Part shown: positions 40,430 through 48,994 of the stretch, one piece after another
How positions within the stretch are numbered: position 1 is the stretch's first letter
Layout: the number at the start of each line of letters is the position of its first letter
Notes under the pieces: model-generated
Database searches by the model: none
The model's input: only the letters and a program-made list of their open reading frames with translations
Told to the model about the DNA's origin: nothing
Program-made: the position numbers and the translations under genes
Assembly: GCA_019635635.1 (NCBI GenBank)
Contig: JAHBZB010000001.1
Location: 1,116,001 to 1,180,000 of the forward strand
Source: Xanthobacteraceae bacterium
GTDB lineage: Bacteria; Pseudomonadota; Alphaproteobacteria; Rhizobiales; Xanthobacteraceae
Length of the DNA: 64,000 nucleotides
Reading direction: 5' to 3'

Positions 40430-40595
40430 CTGTGAACCGTTCCGGGACGGATCCGGGCCGAAATCAGCAATTGCTCAGGGCGCCGTAAGGACGCGAGGCA
40501 TCGCCAATTCCTATACCACGCCCGCCGCCCCGCAATACGGCGCCGCGGCCGGCAGGGAATGCCGTTTATTCCGATCATTGGAAAGGATTGCGACC

Positions 40596-40898
40596 ATGAA
40601 CCTTTATATTGTCCGCCGGCCCAGTACCTGGGCCAATACCCAAGAACTCGAAGCCGGCATTGCGAGGGCCGCGCGTCTCACGAACCGGGAAATGTCCGGC
40701 CGCGTGCGCTGGATACGCTGCTACGTCGTCAACGAACGCGACGGACGCATCGGGATGTTCGACGTCTATGAAGCGCGAGACGAGGCGGCGATCCGCGAGC
40801 ATGCGCGCCGCGCGGGTCTTCCGGGCGACGAAATCTATCCGGTCGAGACGACCTTCATCGTCCGGGCCGATCTCGATCAGTTCGCCGCCGCCGCGTAA
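40596..40898 (+). CDS. DUF4242 family protein, copy 1
   Basis: The 100-residue protein has the DUF4242 (SCO4226-like, nickel-binding in the actinobacterial member) layout: MNLYIVRRPSTWANTQELEA, VRWIRCYVVNERDGRIG, and AIREHARRAGLPGDEIYPVE. The family forms small ferredoxin-like barrels. The function in alphaproteobacteria is unknown. The ATG at 40596 follows GAAAGGA. A paralogue follows at 41113, with a similar hairpin downstream of each. Confidence 0.8.
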   Translation: MNLYIVRRPSTWANTQELEAGIARAARLTNREMSGRVRWIRCYVVNERDGRIGMFDVYEARDEAAIREHARRAGLPGDEIYPVETTFIVRADLDQFAAAA

Positions 40899-40927
40899 CG
40901 AATCCTCCGCGTTTCTCCGGAGGTCAT

Positions 40928-40951
40928 GGGCCGTGCCGAAAGGCGCGGCCC
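40928..40951 (+). terminator. hairpin after DUF4242 copy 1
   Basis: GGGCCGTGCC (40928-40937) and GGCGCGGCCC (40942-40951) pair with one T-G wobble around GAAA. The run that follows (GTTACGTTT) is only weakly T-rich, so termination may be partial. The same hairpin recurs after copy 2. Confidence 0.55.
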
Positions 40952-41112
40952 GTTACGTTTCGGCCTCCGCGACGCCGCCGAATTCAGGATTTGATCAGCC
41001 CGCCGTCAGGACGCAAAGGCGCGACCCGCCTAGATCGATGAGGCCGCCGCGACATGCGGCCAGCCGGTCACCGGGTGCCGCGACAGCCGGAAAAGACGAA
41101 AAGGAAAAAGCC

Positions 41113-41418
41113 ATGAACCTCTATGTGATCCGCCGGCCCAGCGCGTGGGCCAATCTGCAGGAACTCGAAACCGCGGGCGCGAAGTCCGCGCGCATCGGCG
41201 ACTTCGAAATGTCGGACCGCGTGCGCTGGATCCGCTCCTATGTCGTGAACGAACAGGACGGCCGCGTCGGCACCTTCTGCATCTATGAAGCGCGCGACGA
41301 GGAGTCGATCCGCGAACACGCGAAGCGTGTCGGTATGCCGGGCGACGAAATCTATCCGGTCGCGACCACGGTCGTGATGCGTGCCGACCCGATGGACAAG
41401 AAGGAAAAGGCTGCCTGA
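41113..41418 (+). CDS. DUF4242 family protein, copy 2
   Basis: The 101-residue protein is a close paralogue of the one at 40596: MNLYVIRRPSAWANLQELET, VRWIRSYVVNEQDGRVG, and SIREHAKRVGMPGDEIYPVA. The differences cluster in the N-terminal helix and the C-terminal tail (DPMDKKEKAA). The ATG at 41113 follows AAGGAAAA. The tandem arrangement with matching downstream hairpins indicates a local duplication of about 510 bases. Confidence 0.8.
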   Translation: MNLYVIRRPSAWANLQELETAGAKSARIGDFEMSDRVRWIRSYVVNEQDGRVGTFCIYEARDEESIREHAKRVGMPGDEIYPVATTVVMRADPMDKKEKAA

Positions 41419-41436
41419 TCTTTCGCCCGCGACATT

Positions 41437-41460
41437 GGGCCGTGCCGCAAGGCGCGGCCC
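41437..41460 (+). terminator. hairpin after DUF4242 copy 2
   Basis: GGGCCGTGCC (41437-41446) and GGCGCGGCCC (41451-41460) pair around GCAA, the same stem as at 40928. It is probably a weak terminator duplicated together with the gene. Confidence 0.55.
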
Positions 41461-41520
41461 GTTGCGCGCCATCGATCGCTATGCAGGCGGAAACTTTCGC
41501 GCGGCTCGAAGGTTAGGTGC

Positions 41521-41690
41521 GTCTACACCACCGCGAACGTCTGGAATCAGCTCACTCCGGCGGAAAAATCCCGCATCCGCAAGATCGAGGCCAAGGCGCT
41601 GCGCAAGCTCAAGCATCCGAGCCGCAGCAGAAAACCGAGAAGTTTTCCGGATAACGAAAAAGCGGAAACTGCGCTCGTTCCTCGATAACG
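41521..41690 (+). pseudogene. chimeric remnant: piece of the 42305 gene joined to the 3' end of rpoD
   Basis: Read from 41521 (GTC), the frame gives VYTTANVWNQLTPAEKSRIRKI and then [20 protein letters not shown]. The first part matches YTTANLWNQLTPQEKSRIRKI of the gene at 42305 (about 60 of 66 bases at 42640-42706). The second matches the RpoD C-terminus, [21 protein letters not shown] (38535-38613). The join is at the shared bases CGCATCCGC. A second copy of the last nine RpoD codons follows in another frame (41663-41689, encoding RKLRSFLDN). No start codon or ribosome binding site is evident, so it is a remnant. Confidence 0.7.
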
Positions 41691-41693
41691 AAG

Positions 41694-41734
41694 ACAAACA
41701 AAAACCCCGGCTTCGCGCCGGGGTTTTTGTTTGT
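41694..41734. terminator. strong bidirectional intrinsic terminator
   Basis: An 18-base perfect stem runs from 41694-41711 to 41717-41734, ending in CCCCGGC/GCCGGGG around a five-base loop, with A-rich and T-rich flanks. It separates the remnant from the convergent gene at 41752. Confidence 0.88.
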
Positions 41735-41751
41735 GGTGTCGCGCGATTCCG

Positions 41752-42198
41752 CTACCTGCGCAGGCGGCGCAAGCCCAAGAACGCGAGGCCGAAAAAGATT
41801 ACCCACGTTATGATCGCGCCGGCCATGAAAGCGGTGTTGCGGCTCGCGCTGCCGCCGTCCGGGTTGAACGCAACCCAGGTCCCGACGGTCGCAAGCATCG
41901 CGACGACGCCGAGACTCAACAGAAGCTGAATCGCGCGAAGCGGATAGGGCGCATCTTCACTGAGACTTCCGTCCGGTCTCGCCTTGGCGCCGAAGAAGAG
42001 CCCGCCGATTGCGTTCGAGCCCATACTCGCGGCGGCAAACAAAAAAGCGCCGCCCGCCGCGACGAGCACCCAACCCGGCGCATCCTTGCTGCCGCGGCCG
42101 AACATGCCGAGGCCCGCAAGCACGATATAGATGCCGATCGCGGCGACGGCCGCGACAAACAACAGGCCGATGAGATTGCCTTTGGTTTGATCTGTCAT
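41752..42198 (-). CDS. hypothetical four-helix membrane protein
   Basis: The 148-residue protein has four predicted membrane helices: residues 8-28, 42-62, about 86-106 and 120-140, with a basic C-terminus (LGLRRLRR). I do not recognise the family. The ATG at 42196-42198 is used; the ATG seven codons upstream (42219) is possible. It ends against the strong terminator at 41694 and is divergent from the gene at 42305. Confidence 0.58.
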   Translation of the reverse strand: MTDQTKGNLIGLLFVAAVAAIGIYIVLAGLGMFGRGSKDAPGWVLVAAGGAFLFAAASMGSNAIGGLFFGAKARPDGSLSEDAPYPLRAIQLLLSLGVVAMLATVGTWVAFNPDGGSASRNTAFMAGAIITWVIFFGLAFLGLRRLRR

Positions 42199-42304
42199 GC
42201 GCGAAGCCTGGCAGACCATGGTTTCAAATTCCTTGCGATCAACGCGCATGGAACCCTTTGCCGCCTGCGCCGTTAGGTTCTGAATCCATTTCAGAGCCTC
42301 TGCC

Positions 42305-42829
42305 ATGTCCCTCATTCCGCAATCCTGGAAAGCCCGGAAGAATTTCGCGGCCGAAGGCAAGGTCGCGTTGCTCGTCGGCGTACTTCTCGCGATCGGCATC
42401 TACGCGCACGCTTACGCCATGCCGCGCGGGACCATGCTGATCCTGCGCGGGATCGCCGCTGACAACGCGCCGAAGGGCCAACTCGACGATTTTTCCGCCA
42501 CGCTCTACGCGCTGCGCGGCGGCTATGGCGGGCAGGTGCTCAATGTGGCGGGTGGAACGGGCGAGCAGATGAAAATGACGCTCGACCGTATTCATAACGA
42601 CCCGAACGTGACCGCGATCTACGGATTCTCCGGCGGCGCCTACACCACCGCGAACCTCTGGAATCAACTGACGCCGCAGGAAAAATCCCGCATCCGCAAG
42701 ATCGTGATCGTCGGTGCGCCCGGCGTCACAGCGCAAAGCTTTCCGGGTGCGGCGAATGTCGTGGTGCAGGACGATCCGCCGGAGGGCCACATGGAAGGCC
42801 CGCGCGCGCTTCTGCAAAGCTGGAAGTAA
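42305..42829 (+). CDS. hypothetical protein with GxSxG-like nucleophile elbow
   Basis: The 174-residue protein has an N-terminal membrane helix (residues 20-40) and a short Rossmann-like domain. The segment AIYGFSGGAYTTANLW looks like an alpha/beta-hydrolase nucleophile elbow (GFSGG), but the domain is too short for a full hydrolase and I see no clear catalytic Asp. It is therefore called only a hydrolase-like protein. A fragment of this gene recurs in the chimeric remnant at 41521. The lytic transglycosylase gene begins 87 bases downstream on the same strand. Confidence 0.6.
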   Translation: MSLIPQSWKARKNFAAEGKVALLVGVLLAIGIYAHAYAMPRGTMLILRGIAADNAPKGQLDDFSATLYALRGGYGGQVLNVAGGTGEQMKMTLDRIHNDPNVTAIYGFSGGAYTTANLWNQLTPQEKSRIRKIVIVGAPGVTAQSFPGAANVVVQDDPPEGHMEGPRALLQSWK

Positions 42830-42916
42830 GTGCGTCGCTCGCGGGTTTCGACCTTTGCCATGAATAAGGCGCGGATGGCCGGAATAACGGCGGTCGTAAA
42901 TTTCAGGAAGCCCTTC

Positions 42917-43726
42917 ATGCCCGCGCGCTTTTTGGCCGCTCTCGTTCTTTCGCTGCTTTCGATCCTTCCCGCCGCGGCCGCGCAATGTGGTGGCGATTTC
43001 CAGCGCTTCATCGGACAGTTCTCGCGTGAGGCGAAAGCCAAGGGCATTCCGGCGCGCGTGATCGAGGACGCCTTCGACGGGATTGAGCAGGACCGGAAGG
43101 TGCTCGCCTTCGACCACCGCCAGCGCAACACCTTCAAGCGCTCGTGGGAGGATTATGCCCGCACGCGCGTGACCCCAGCGCGGGTGAAGCGCGCGAAGAA
43201 CCTGCTCAAGCGCCACGCGAAATTGTTCGACCGCGTCGAGCAGCGCTTCGGCGTGCCGCGCGAACTGGTGATGGCGATCTGGACCATGGAGACCGACAAC
43301 GGCGGCGACACCGGGAAATTGCCGGTGGTGAAGACGCTGGCCACGCTCGCGCATGACTGCCGCCGCACCGAACTGTTTCAGGGCGAGCTTTTGGCCGCGC
43401 TCCAGATTATCGCGCGCGGGGATCTTTCGAAGCGGGAGTTGCTCGGCGCCTATGCCGGCGAGATCGGCCAGACTCAGTTTCTGCCGAGCTCATATATTAA
43501 GTACGGGGTCGATTTCGACGGCGACGGGCATGTGAACCTGCGCCGCTCGGTGCCGGATGTGCTGGCCTCGACCGCGAATTTGCTCGCGAGCAACGGCTGG
43601 CAGCGCGGCGCGTCTTTCGGCGAGGGCACGCAGAATTTCCAGGTGATGCGGGAGTGGAATCGCTCGGAGGTCTACCGCAAAACGCTGCACTATTTCGCGG
43701 AACAGTTGAGGGCCAGAGAAGACTGA
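42917..43726 (+). CDS. lytic murein transglycosylase (MltB/SLT_2 type)
   Basis: The 269-residue protein has a signal peptide (MPARFLAALVLSLLSILPAA) and a lytic transglycosylase domain that cleaves peptidoglycan with formation of 1,6-anhydroMurNAc. The catalytic glutamate is in AIWTMETDNGG; later motifs are AYAGEIGQTQFLPSSYIKYG and DFDGDGHVNLRRSVPDVLAS, typical of the MltB group. It lacks the lipobox, so it is presumably soluble periplasmic. The ATG at 42917 follows AGGAAG and starts the signal peptide; the upstream 29 codons were excluded. Confidence 0.88.
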   Translation: MPARFLAALVLSLLSILPAAAAQCGGDFQRFIGQFSREAKAKGIPARVIEDAFDGIEQDRKVLAFDHRQRNTFKRSWEDYARTRVTPARVKRAKNLLKRHAKLFDRVEQRFGVPRELVMAIWTMETDNGGDTGKLPVVKTLATLAHDCRRTELFQGELLAALQIIARGDLSKRELLGAYAGEIGQTQFLPSSYIKYGVDFDGDGHVNLRRSVPDVLASTANLLASNGWQRGASFGEGTQNFQVMREWNRSEVYRKTLHYFAEQLRARED

Positions 43727-43809
43727 GCGTAATGTGACCTCCGGCTACGTAGTCCTATTCTGGGAACCGTGCCGGACGCGGCAAGTTATTTCTTCTCAGG
43801 AGGGTTTTC

Positions 43810-44031
43810 ATGTCCGAGATTTCCGACGCGCAGATCGCGCTTCTGTCCGACATCGGCCAGCGCGCGCCGCTCAATCTCACGCCTGAAAAGCGCCTCGCGA
43901 TCGAGGCGCTGCTCACCGCGGGCTTCATCACGCCTTCGAATGAGACCGACGCGGACATCGCGCCTTATGAGCTGACCGCGAAAGCGACGCGCTTTCTCTC
44001 CGAGCGCGGCGCTGGACTGAACGAAGCCTGA
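43810..44031 (+). CDS. small hypothetical protein
   Basis: The 73-residue product is soluble and acidic, with SPEKRLAIEALL-like helical segments (LTPEKRLAIEALLTAGFITP) and ELTAKATRFLSERG at the C-terminus, a layout reminiscent of small winged-helix domains but not assignable. The ribosome binding site AGGAGGG lies six bases before the ATG, which is good evidence that it is translated. It is convergent with the MFS gene, 6 bases apart. Confidence 0.62.
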   Translation: MSEISDAQIALLSDIGQRAPLNLTPEKRLAIEALLTAGFITPSNETDADIAPYELTAKATRFLSERGAGLNEA

Positions 44032-44037
44032 AGTTCG

Positions 44038-45321
44038 TCACGGCGAATTCGGCGGCTCCGGCGCATAGCCCTCGGGCACGATGACTTCGGGACTTTCGGG
44101 CTTCAGTTCTTCCGTGGGCACGACCGCGCCGACCGGAGCGGTGCTTGCAAGATCGAACTCGGCTTTCGCTTCCGGCTCGACCGGCGCCTGCACGCGCATG
44201 CGGTGAATGACGAAACCCGCGAGCGCAAGCTGCGAAACGGCAACGAACAGAAACAGCGCGCTCGGTCCCAAAGCCCGCATCAATCCTGCCGCGATCACCG
44301 GGCCTGCGATCGAGCCCAATCCGTTTGCCAAAAGGATGGTCGCGGAAGTCGCGACCATCTCTTCCGGCTGTGTGCGGTCGTAGCCGTGCGCGGCGGCGAT
44401 CGAATAACCCGGCAGCGCGAGCGCGCCGAAGAAACAGGCGAGCGTGAGCAGTATCCATCCCGAGCCTGCATAGAGCCACAACGCGAGCGCGATCATCATG
44501 CTGCCGCCGAGCAGGCCGAGCAGCACGCGCCTGCGGTCGATGCGGTCCGACAGGCGTCCGGCCGGATACTGCATCAGCGCGCCGGCGATAACAGCTGCAG
44601 TCATGAAGGCCGCGACCTCGGCGACATTGGCGCCGCGCAGTTCGATCGCCGCCGGAGCAAGCGTCCAGAATGCGCCGAGCGAAAGGCCGACCATGAAGCT
44701 GCCCGCGAGTGCGACGGGTGCCGCCTGCCAGAGTACCCGCGGCTGGAAGCGCACGATCGTGATCGGTGCAGGCTGCGCGGAACGGGTCAGTGCGACCGGC
44801 ACGATTGCGAGTGCGGAAAGGATCGCGGCGATCATGAAGAGGGTCGCGCCCTCGACCGGGTGCGTCGTCACGATCATCTGTCCGGCTGCGATGGCGGCGA
44901 AATTTACCACGACATAGGCCGACATCACCTTGCCGCGGGTTTCATTCGAAGAGCGGTCGTTCAGCCAGCTTTCGATCACGAGATAAAAGCCCGCGAGGCA
45001 GAAGCCGGTGATGAAACGGATCGCGGCCCATACCGGCGCGAGCGGAATCAACGCATGCAGGAGCGCCATGGTGGCGGCGACCGCGACCAGTGCGGAAAAA
45101 GCGCGGATATGCCCCGAGCGCAGGATGACGAAAGGCCCGAGGATGCAGCCTACGACGAAGCCGAGATAATAGGCCGAGCCGATTGCGCCGATCGCGAAAG
45201 TGCCGAACGACTCCGTGCTCGCGCGCAGCGGCAGCAGCGTGATTTGCAGGCCCGCGCCTGCCAGCAGCAGCGCGACGCCGAGCAGAAGCGAGAGGATGGG
45301 TCTCAGGTTGGCGTCGATCAT
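44038..45321 (-). CDS. MFS transporter (YcaD-like)
   Basis: The 427-residue protein has twelve predicted membrane helices. The loop after helix 2 is LGPFVILRSGHIRAFSALVA, helix 4-5 has FITGFCLAGFYLVIESWLND, and the second half has AGRLSDRIDRRRVLLGLLGG, the MFS loop motif. The C-terminal tail of about 50 residues is cytosolic and Pro/Glu-rich. The family resembles YcaD-type transporters; the substrate is unknown. It is a single gene with the diguanylate cyclase divergent 257 bases away. Confidence 0.82.
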   Translation of the reverse strand: MIDANLRPILSLLLGVALLLAGAGLQITLLPLRASTESFGTFAIGAIGSAYYLGFVVGCILGPFVILRSGHIRAFSALVAVAATMALLHALIPLAPVWAAIRFITGFCLAGFYLVIESWLNDRSSNETRGKVMSAYVVVNFAAIAAGQMIVTTHPVEGATLFMIAAILSALAIVPVALTRSAQPAPITIVRFQPRVLWQAAPVALAGSFMVGLSLGAFWTLAPAAIELRGANVAEVAAFMTAAVIAGALMQYPAGRLSDRIDRRRVLLGLLGGSMMIALALWLYAGSGWILLTLACFFGALALPGYSIAAAHGYDRTQPEEMVATSATILLANGLGSIAGPVIAAGLMRALGPSALFLFVAVSQLALAGFVIHRMRVQAPVEPEAKAEFDLASTAPVGAVVPTEELKPESPEVIVPEGYAPEPPNSP

Positions 45322-45578
45322 TCTTCTGTATTGGTTTTAGTCCGCGCCCGCGCGCAACTCTAATGCATTCTACCGCGAAACATGGCGCATTAACGCTTTC
45401 CCAACCATGCCGCGGGTTCCACGCGTGCGCGTGATGCTTCCTTAAGCAGCCGCGCGCAGGATGGCTCGAACTACGGGGAAACGGCTCGTGCTTCGGAAAA
45501 ACCGGGGGCTGGCGGTGGATATGCGTCGAACGAAAAATCGCAGCGCGAAATCGCGCGTGGACGGGAAGGGAGCGCGCC

Positions 45579-46772
45579 TTGCTTAGCGTTCCCACACTCT
45601 TCGTCGTCTTCACGATCAACTTTCTCGCGCTCGGGCTCGTGTGGTTCTATGTCATGCGCAGCTACCCGAGCTTCACGGCTGCGCGCTTCTGGGCCGCGGC
45701 GGCGTTGATTGCGTCCGTAGGTGCCGCGCTTTCGCTGTTTCGCGGCGTCACGCATCCGCTGGTGCCGATCCTGATCGGCAGCGGCTTGTTCATTTTTGCG
45801 GGCTGCCTTGCCGCCATGGGAATCCAGCGGCTCTACGAGCGCCCGGTGATGTGGCGCGGAGCGGCGCTGCTCACCGTGCTTACGCTTTTGGGCCTCGGCA
45901 TCTTCTCGATCTGGCGCGACAACATGGCCGCGCGCATTCTGATCTATTCGATCGCGCAGTCGATCCCGCTGGTGACGGTGCTGCCGCTCCTGTTCGCGCG
46001 CAAGGACGGGCCGCAGCGTCCCGGCGCGCGCATGACCGGGTATATCGCGATTTTCTGCGTCGCGATCTATTGGGCGCGGCCGGTTGCGGGCGCCTTCAAC
46101 ATCGGCGGCAATGTTTCGCTGGTCGAGTTCAACGGGTTTCAGGCGGGTCTGCTGGTGCTCCTCGTGTTCGCCTCGATGGCGTGGAATTTCGGTTTCCTTT
46201 TGCTTGCGATCGACCGGCTGCGGACGGAAGTTGCGGACCTTGCGCTCTCGGACGATCTCACGGGCGCGGCCAACCGGCGGCAATTGCAGATCCGGCTCGA
46301 CGAGGAATGCGCGCGTTCGTCGCGCACGCGAGAGCCGTTCGCGCTCCTGATGATCGACATCGACGGCTTCAAGGCGATCAACGACAGCCAAGGCCACGGC
46401 GCGGGCGATGAATGTCTGCGGTTGCTTACGCGCGCGGTGCAGGCGCGGCTGCGCAGCGGCGATTTGCTCGTGCGCATGGGCGGCGACGAGTTTTGCGTGG
46501 TACTGCCTTCTACCACCTTGCGCGAGGGCGCGATGATGGCGCGGCGCGTGCTGGAAGCCTGCCGCACGCAATGGACCCCGTTCGCCGGCGCGCCGATCGC
46601 GATCACCGCGAGCATCGGCGTCGCGCAGTGGCGCGGCGAAATCGGCCGGCAGCCGGAGCGGCTGATCGCCGAAGCCGACCAGGCGCTTTATGCCGCGAAA
46701 CACGGCGGCAAGGACCGGCACGCGCTTTACGAAGCGGCGGCGGAAGCCGAGCCGCTGCGCAAAAGCGCCTGA
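45579..46772 (+). CDS. membrane diguanylate cyclase (GGDEF domain)
   Basis: The 397-residue protein has six or seven N-terminal membrane helices (residues 1-215) followed by a GGDEF domain that makes cyclic di-GMP from two GTP. The active site is LVRMGGDEFCVVLP, with the metal-binding LLMIDIDGFKAINDSQGHGA ahead of it. An intact inhibitory site (RSGD, five residues before GGDEF) indicates product feedback. The N-terminal membrane part is the probable sensor. The TTG at 45579 follows GGGAAGGGAG and gives the first helix at the N-terminus. Confidence 0.88.
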   Translation: MLSVPTLFVVFTINFLALGLVWFYVMRSYPSFTAARFWAAAALIASVGAALSLFRGVTHPLVPILIGSGLFIFAGCLAAMGIQRLYERPVMWRGAALLTVLTLLGLGIFSIWRDNMAARILIYSIAQSIPLVTVLPLLFARKDGPQRPGARMTGYIAIFCVAIYWARPVAGAFNIGGNVSLVEFNGFQAGLLVLLVFASMAWNFGFLLLAIDRLRTEVADLALSDDLTGAANRRQLQIRLDEECARSSRTREPFALLMIDIDGFKAINDSQGHGAGDECLRLLTRAVQARLRSGDLLVRMGGDEFCVVLPSTTLREGAMMARRVLEACRTQWTPFAGAPIAITASIGVAQWRGEIGRQPERLIAEADQALYAAKHGGKDRHALYEAAAEAEPLRKSA

Positions 46773-46881
46773 AACGCCTCGTACCGGAAATCCGATCACA
46801 GGATTGCAATTTGACGGCTTGCGCCGGGCAGCGCACGATTTGGCTCGTGTCGCGCTAGTTTCCTGAGCGGAGCCTTTGATC

Positions 46882-47589
46882 ATGAGCGAAGCGGCCGTCG
46901 AACGGCGCGTGCCGGGGCGTTTTTGGTACGTGATCGCGGGCCTGATCTTTTTCGGCTCGCTGATCGTGCCGGTGCCGGTCGCGCTCTGGAGTCTCTTCGC
47001 GGGCGAAGAGACGGCGCCGCGGCTGATCGCGCCGGAAACGAAGACGTTCTCGCTCTCGCGCGGCGCCTATACGGTGTTCTCAGACAGCCGCGCGGTCATC
47101 AACGGCGAGATCGTGATTTCGCAGGGCTCGATTTCCGGCCTGCGGGTCACGGTGCGGAGTGCCGGCGGGCGAGAAATTCCGGTCGAGGCCGCAAGCATCG
47201 GTTCGCGCTATAACTACGGCGGGCAGACCGGTTTCGCGGTGCTGCAATTTTCAATTCCCGAAAGCGGCGAGTACACGATCGCCGCGGAATACCGCGACAA
47301 GTCGGCGAACGACCGCGCGCTCTTGTCGATCCGCAAGGATTTCATCGGCGGCCTGGTTGGCACGATTCTTCTGACCGTGGGATTGAGCCTGCTCGGCACA
47401 TTCCTCGCCGTGTTCATTTTCCTGCGTACGCTCTGGCAGCGGCGTGCGGTGATGATGCAGGGCGTGGTCAACAATATCCGGACGATGAGCGGGCAGGCGA
47501 AGCAGGCGCAGGAGCGTCCGCGCTATTCGCCGCCCGGTTCTGCCGAGCCGAAGTCGCCGGTCGAACATCAATACGACCGCGACAAATAA
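46882..47589 (+). CDS. hypothetical membrane protein with extracytoplasmic beta domain
   Basis: The 235-residue protein has a membrane helix at residues 16-38, a beta-rich region (about 45-150, with VFSDSRAVINGEIVISQGSI and FSIPESGEYTIAAEYRD) that should face the periplasm, a second helix around 155-178, and a cytosolic tail rich in Arg, Pro and Gln. I do not recognise the family. The ATG at 46882 is used; TTG at 46876 would add two residues. Confidence 0.6.
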   Translation: MSEAAVERRVPGRFWYVIAGLIFFGSLIVPVPVALWSLFAGEETAPRLIAPETKTFSLSRGAYTVFSDSRAVINGEIVISQGSISGLRVTVRSAGGREIPVEAASIGSRYNYGGQTGFAVLQFSIPESGEYTIAAEYRDKSANDRALLSIRKDFIGGLVGTILLTVGLSLLGTFLAVFIFLRTLWQRRAVMMQGVVNNIRTMSGQAKQAQERPRYSPPGSAEPKSPVEHQYDRDK

Positions 47590-47733
47590 CGTGCCGCGAC
47601 GCGGTTTGCCCGCCCGTTGCGCGGCGTGAGTTCTTTCGCATTCCCGCTATGAGAATTTGCGAGGCGGAAGCGAGGCTTTTACGCCGCAGCGCAGCTTGAC
47701 CCTCACCGGTTCTGACCCGACAACTTCGGCCTC

Positions 47734-48987
47734 ATGAGCACGCAAGCGAATCCCGCCGCGACCGGAGTTGCCGAGTCGCCTTACGCCTGGGCGCGGCTTT
47801 GGACCGGGCTTCTGGCCGGCGCGATCGGTTCGGTCGGCATGTGGTCGGTCGTCGTCATCCTGCCTTATGTGCAGAAGGATTTCGGCGTGGCGCGCGCCGA
47901 CGCGACGCTGCCTTATACGCTGACCATGCTCGGCTTCGGCGTCGGCGGCATCACCCTCGGCAAGCTCGCCGACCGCTATGGCATCGTGATGCCGATGATC
48001 GTCGCGACGATCTCGCTGTGCGCCGGCTATCTGCTCTCCGGCATTTCGCAGACATTGTTTCTGTTCGCGCTGACCCACCTCCTGATCGGTGTCGGCGCGT
48101 CGGTGACGTTTGCGCCGATGATGGCGGATCTGTCGCACTGGTTCACGAAGCGGCGCGGTATCGCGGTCGCGATGGCGGCATCCGGCAATTATGTCGCCGG
48201 CGCGGTGTGGCCGCCGATCGTGCAATATTCGGCGGCGACCTATGGCTGGCGGCCGACGCAGTTGTGGATCGGCATTTTCGTGTTGCTTGCGATTTTGCCG
48301 CTTACGTTCGTGTTTCGCCGCCGCATCGCGCTTTCGGAAGTTACGGCGGCGAATGCGGCCGCGGCCGGTGCGCGCAATGCGCTCGGGCTTTCGTCGAATG
48401 CGCTCATGGTAATTTTGAGCGTCGCGGGCGTCGCCTGTTGTGTCGCGATGTCGATGCCGCAGGTTCATATCGTCGCCTATTGCGGCGATCTCGGCTATGG
48501 CGCGGCGCGCGGCGCGGAAATGCTGTCCCTGATGCTCGCCTTCGGCATCGTCAGCCGCGTCGCCTCCGGTTTCGTTGCCGACCGGATCGGCGGCGTCGGT
48601 ACGCTCCTGATCGGGTCGTTTCTGCAAGGGGTCGCGCTCTTTCTTTATCTCTTCTTCGACGGACTGACGTCGCTTTACGCGATCTCGATTCTATTCGGTC
48701 TGTTTCAGGGCGGCATCGTGCCGATGTACGCGGTGATCGTGCGCGAATATTTCCCGCCGCAGGAAGCCGGCGTGCGGGTTGGCATCGTGATCTTCTCGAC
48801 CATCATCGGCATGGCCTTCGGCGGCTGGGTCTCGGGCGCGATCTTCGATTACACCGGCTCCTATCACGCGGCCTTTGCAAACGGGCTCGCGTGGAATTTG
48901 CTCAACGTCTCGATCGCGGTCTGGCTCCTGCTCGCTTCGCGCCCGAAGAAGCAGGGGACTTCAACGAAAGCATCCGCTGCTGCATAA
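47734..48987 (+). CDS. MFS transporter
   Basis: The 417-residue protein has twelve predicted membrane helices. Motif A after helix 2 is GITLGKLADRYGIVMPMIVA and the second-half equivalent is ASGFVADRIGGVGTLLIGSF. The pattern HWFTKRRGIAVAMAASGNYV in helix 4-5 is typical of the monocarboxylate/oxalate group of the superfamily, so organic anions are plausible substrates. It is divergent from no gene and is followed after 7 bases by the hypothetical gene at 48995. Confidence 0.83.
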   Translation: MSTQANPAATGVAESPYAWARLWTGLLAGAIGSVGMWSVVVILPYVQKDFGVARADATLPYTLTMLGFGVGGITLGKLADRYGIVMPMIVATISLCAGYLLSGISQTLFLFALTHLLIGVGASVTFAPMMADLSHWFTKRRGIAVAMAASGNYVAGAVWPPIVQYSAATYGWRPTQLWIGIFVLLAILPLTFVFRRRIALSEVTAANAAAAGARNALGLSSNALMVILSVAGVACCVAMSMPQVHIVAYCGDLGYGAARGAEMLSLMLAFGIVSRVASGFVADRIGGVGTLLIGSFLQGVALFLYLFFDGLTSLYAISILFGLFQGGIVPMYAVIVREYFPPQEAGVRVGIVIFSTIIGMAFGGWVSGAIFDYTGSYHAAFANGLAWNLLNVSIAVWLLLASRPKKQGTSTKASAAA

Positions 48988-48994
48988 TGCGCGG

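Larger units (their letters stand above)
41419..41751. other. 333-base intergenic region with duplicated hairpin, chimeric remnant and terminator
   Basis: No intact gene is visible. The stretch holds the hairpin 41437-41460, the chimeric remnant 41521-41690 and the strong terminator 41694-41734. The bases 41461-41520 show nothing I can assign. Confidence 0.6.

Noticed and set aside
44203-45363. 386-codon open frame on the plus strand
   Set aside because: It is antisense to the MFS transporter, with Arg/Glu-rich sequence and no domain.
45471-46883. 470-codon open frame on the minus strand
   Set aside because: It is antisense to the diguanylate cyclase, which has an intact GGDEF motif.
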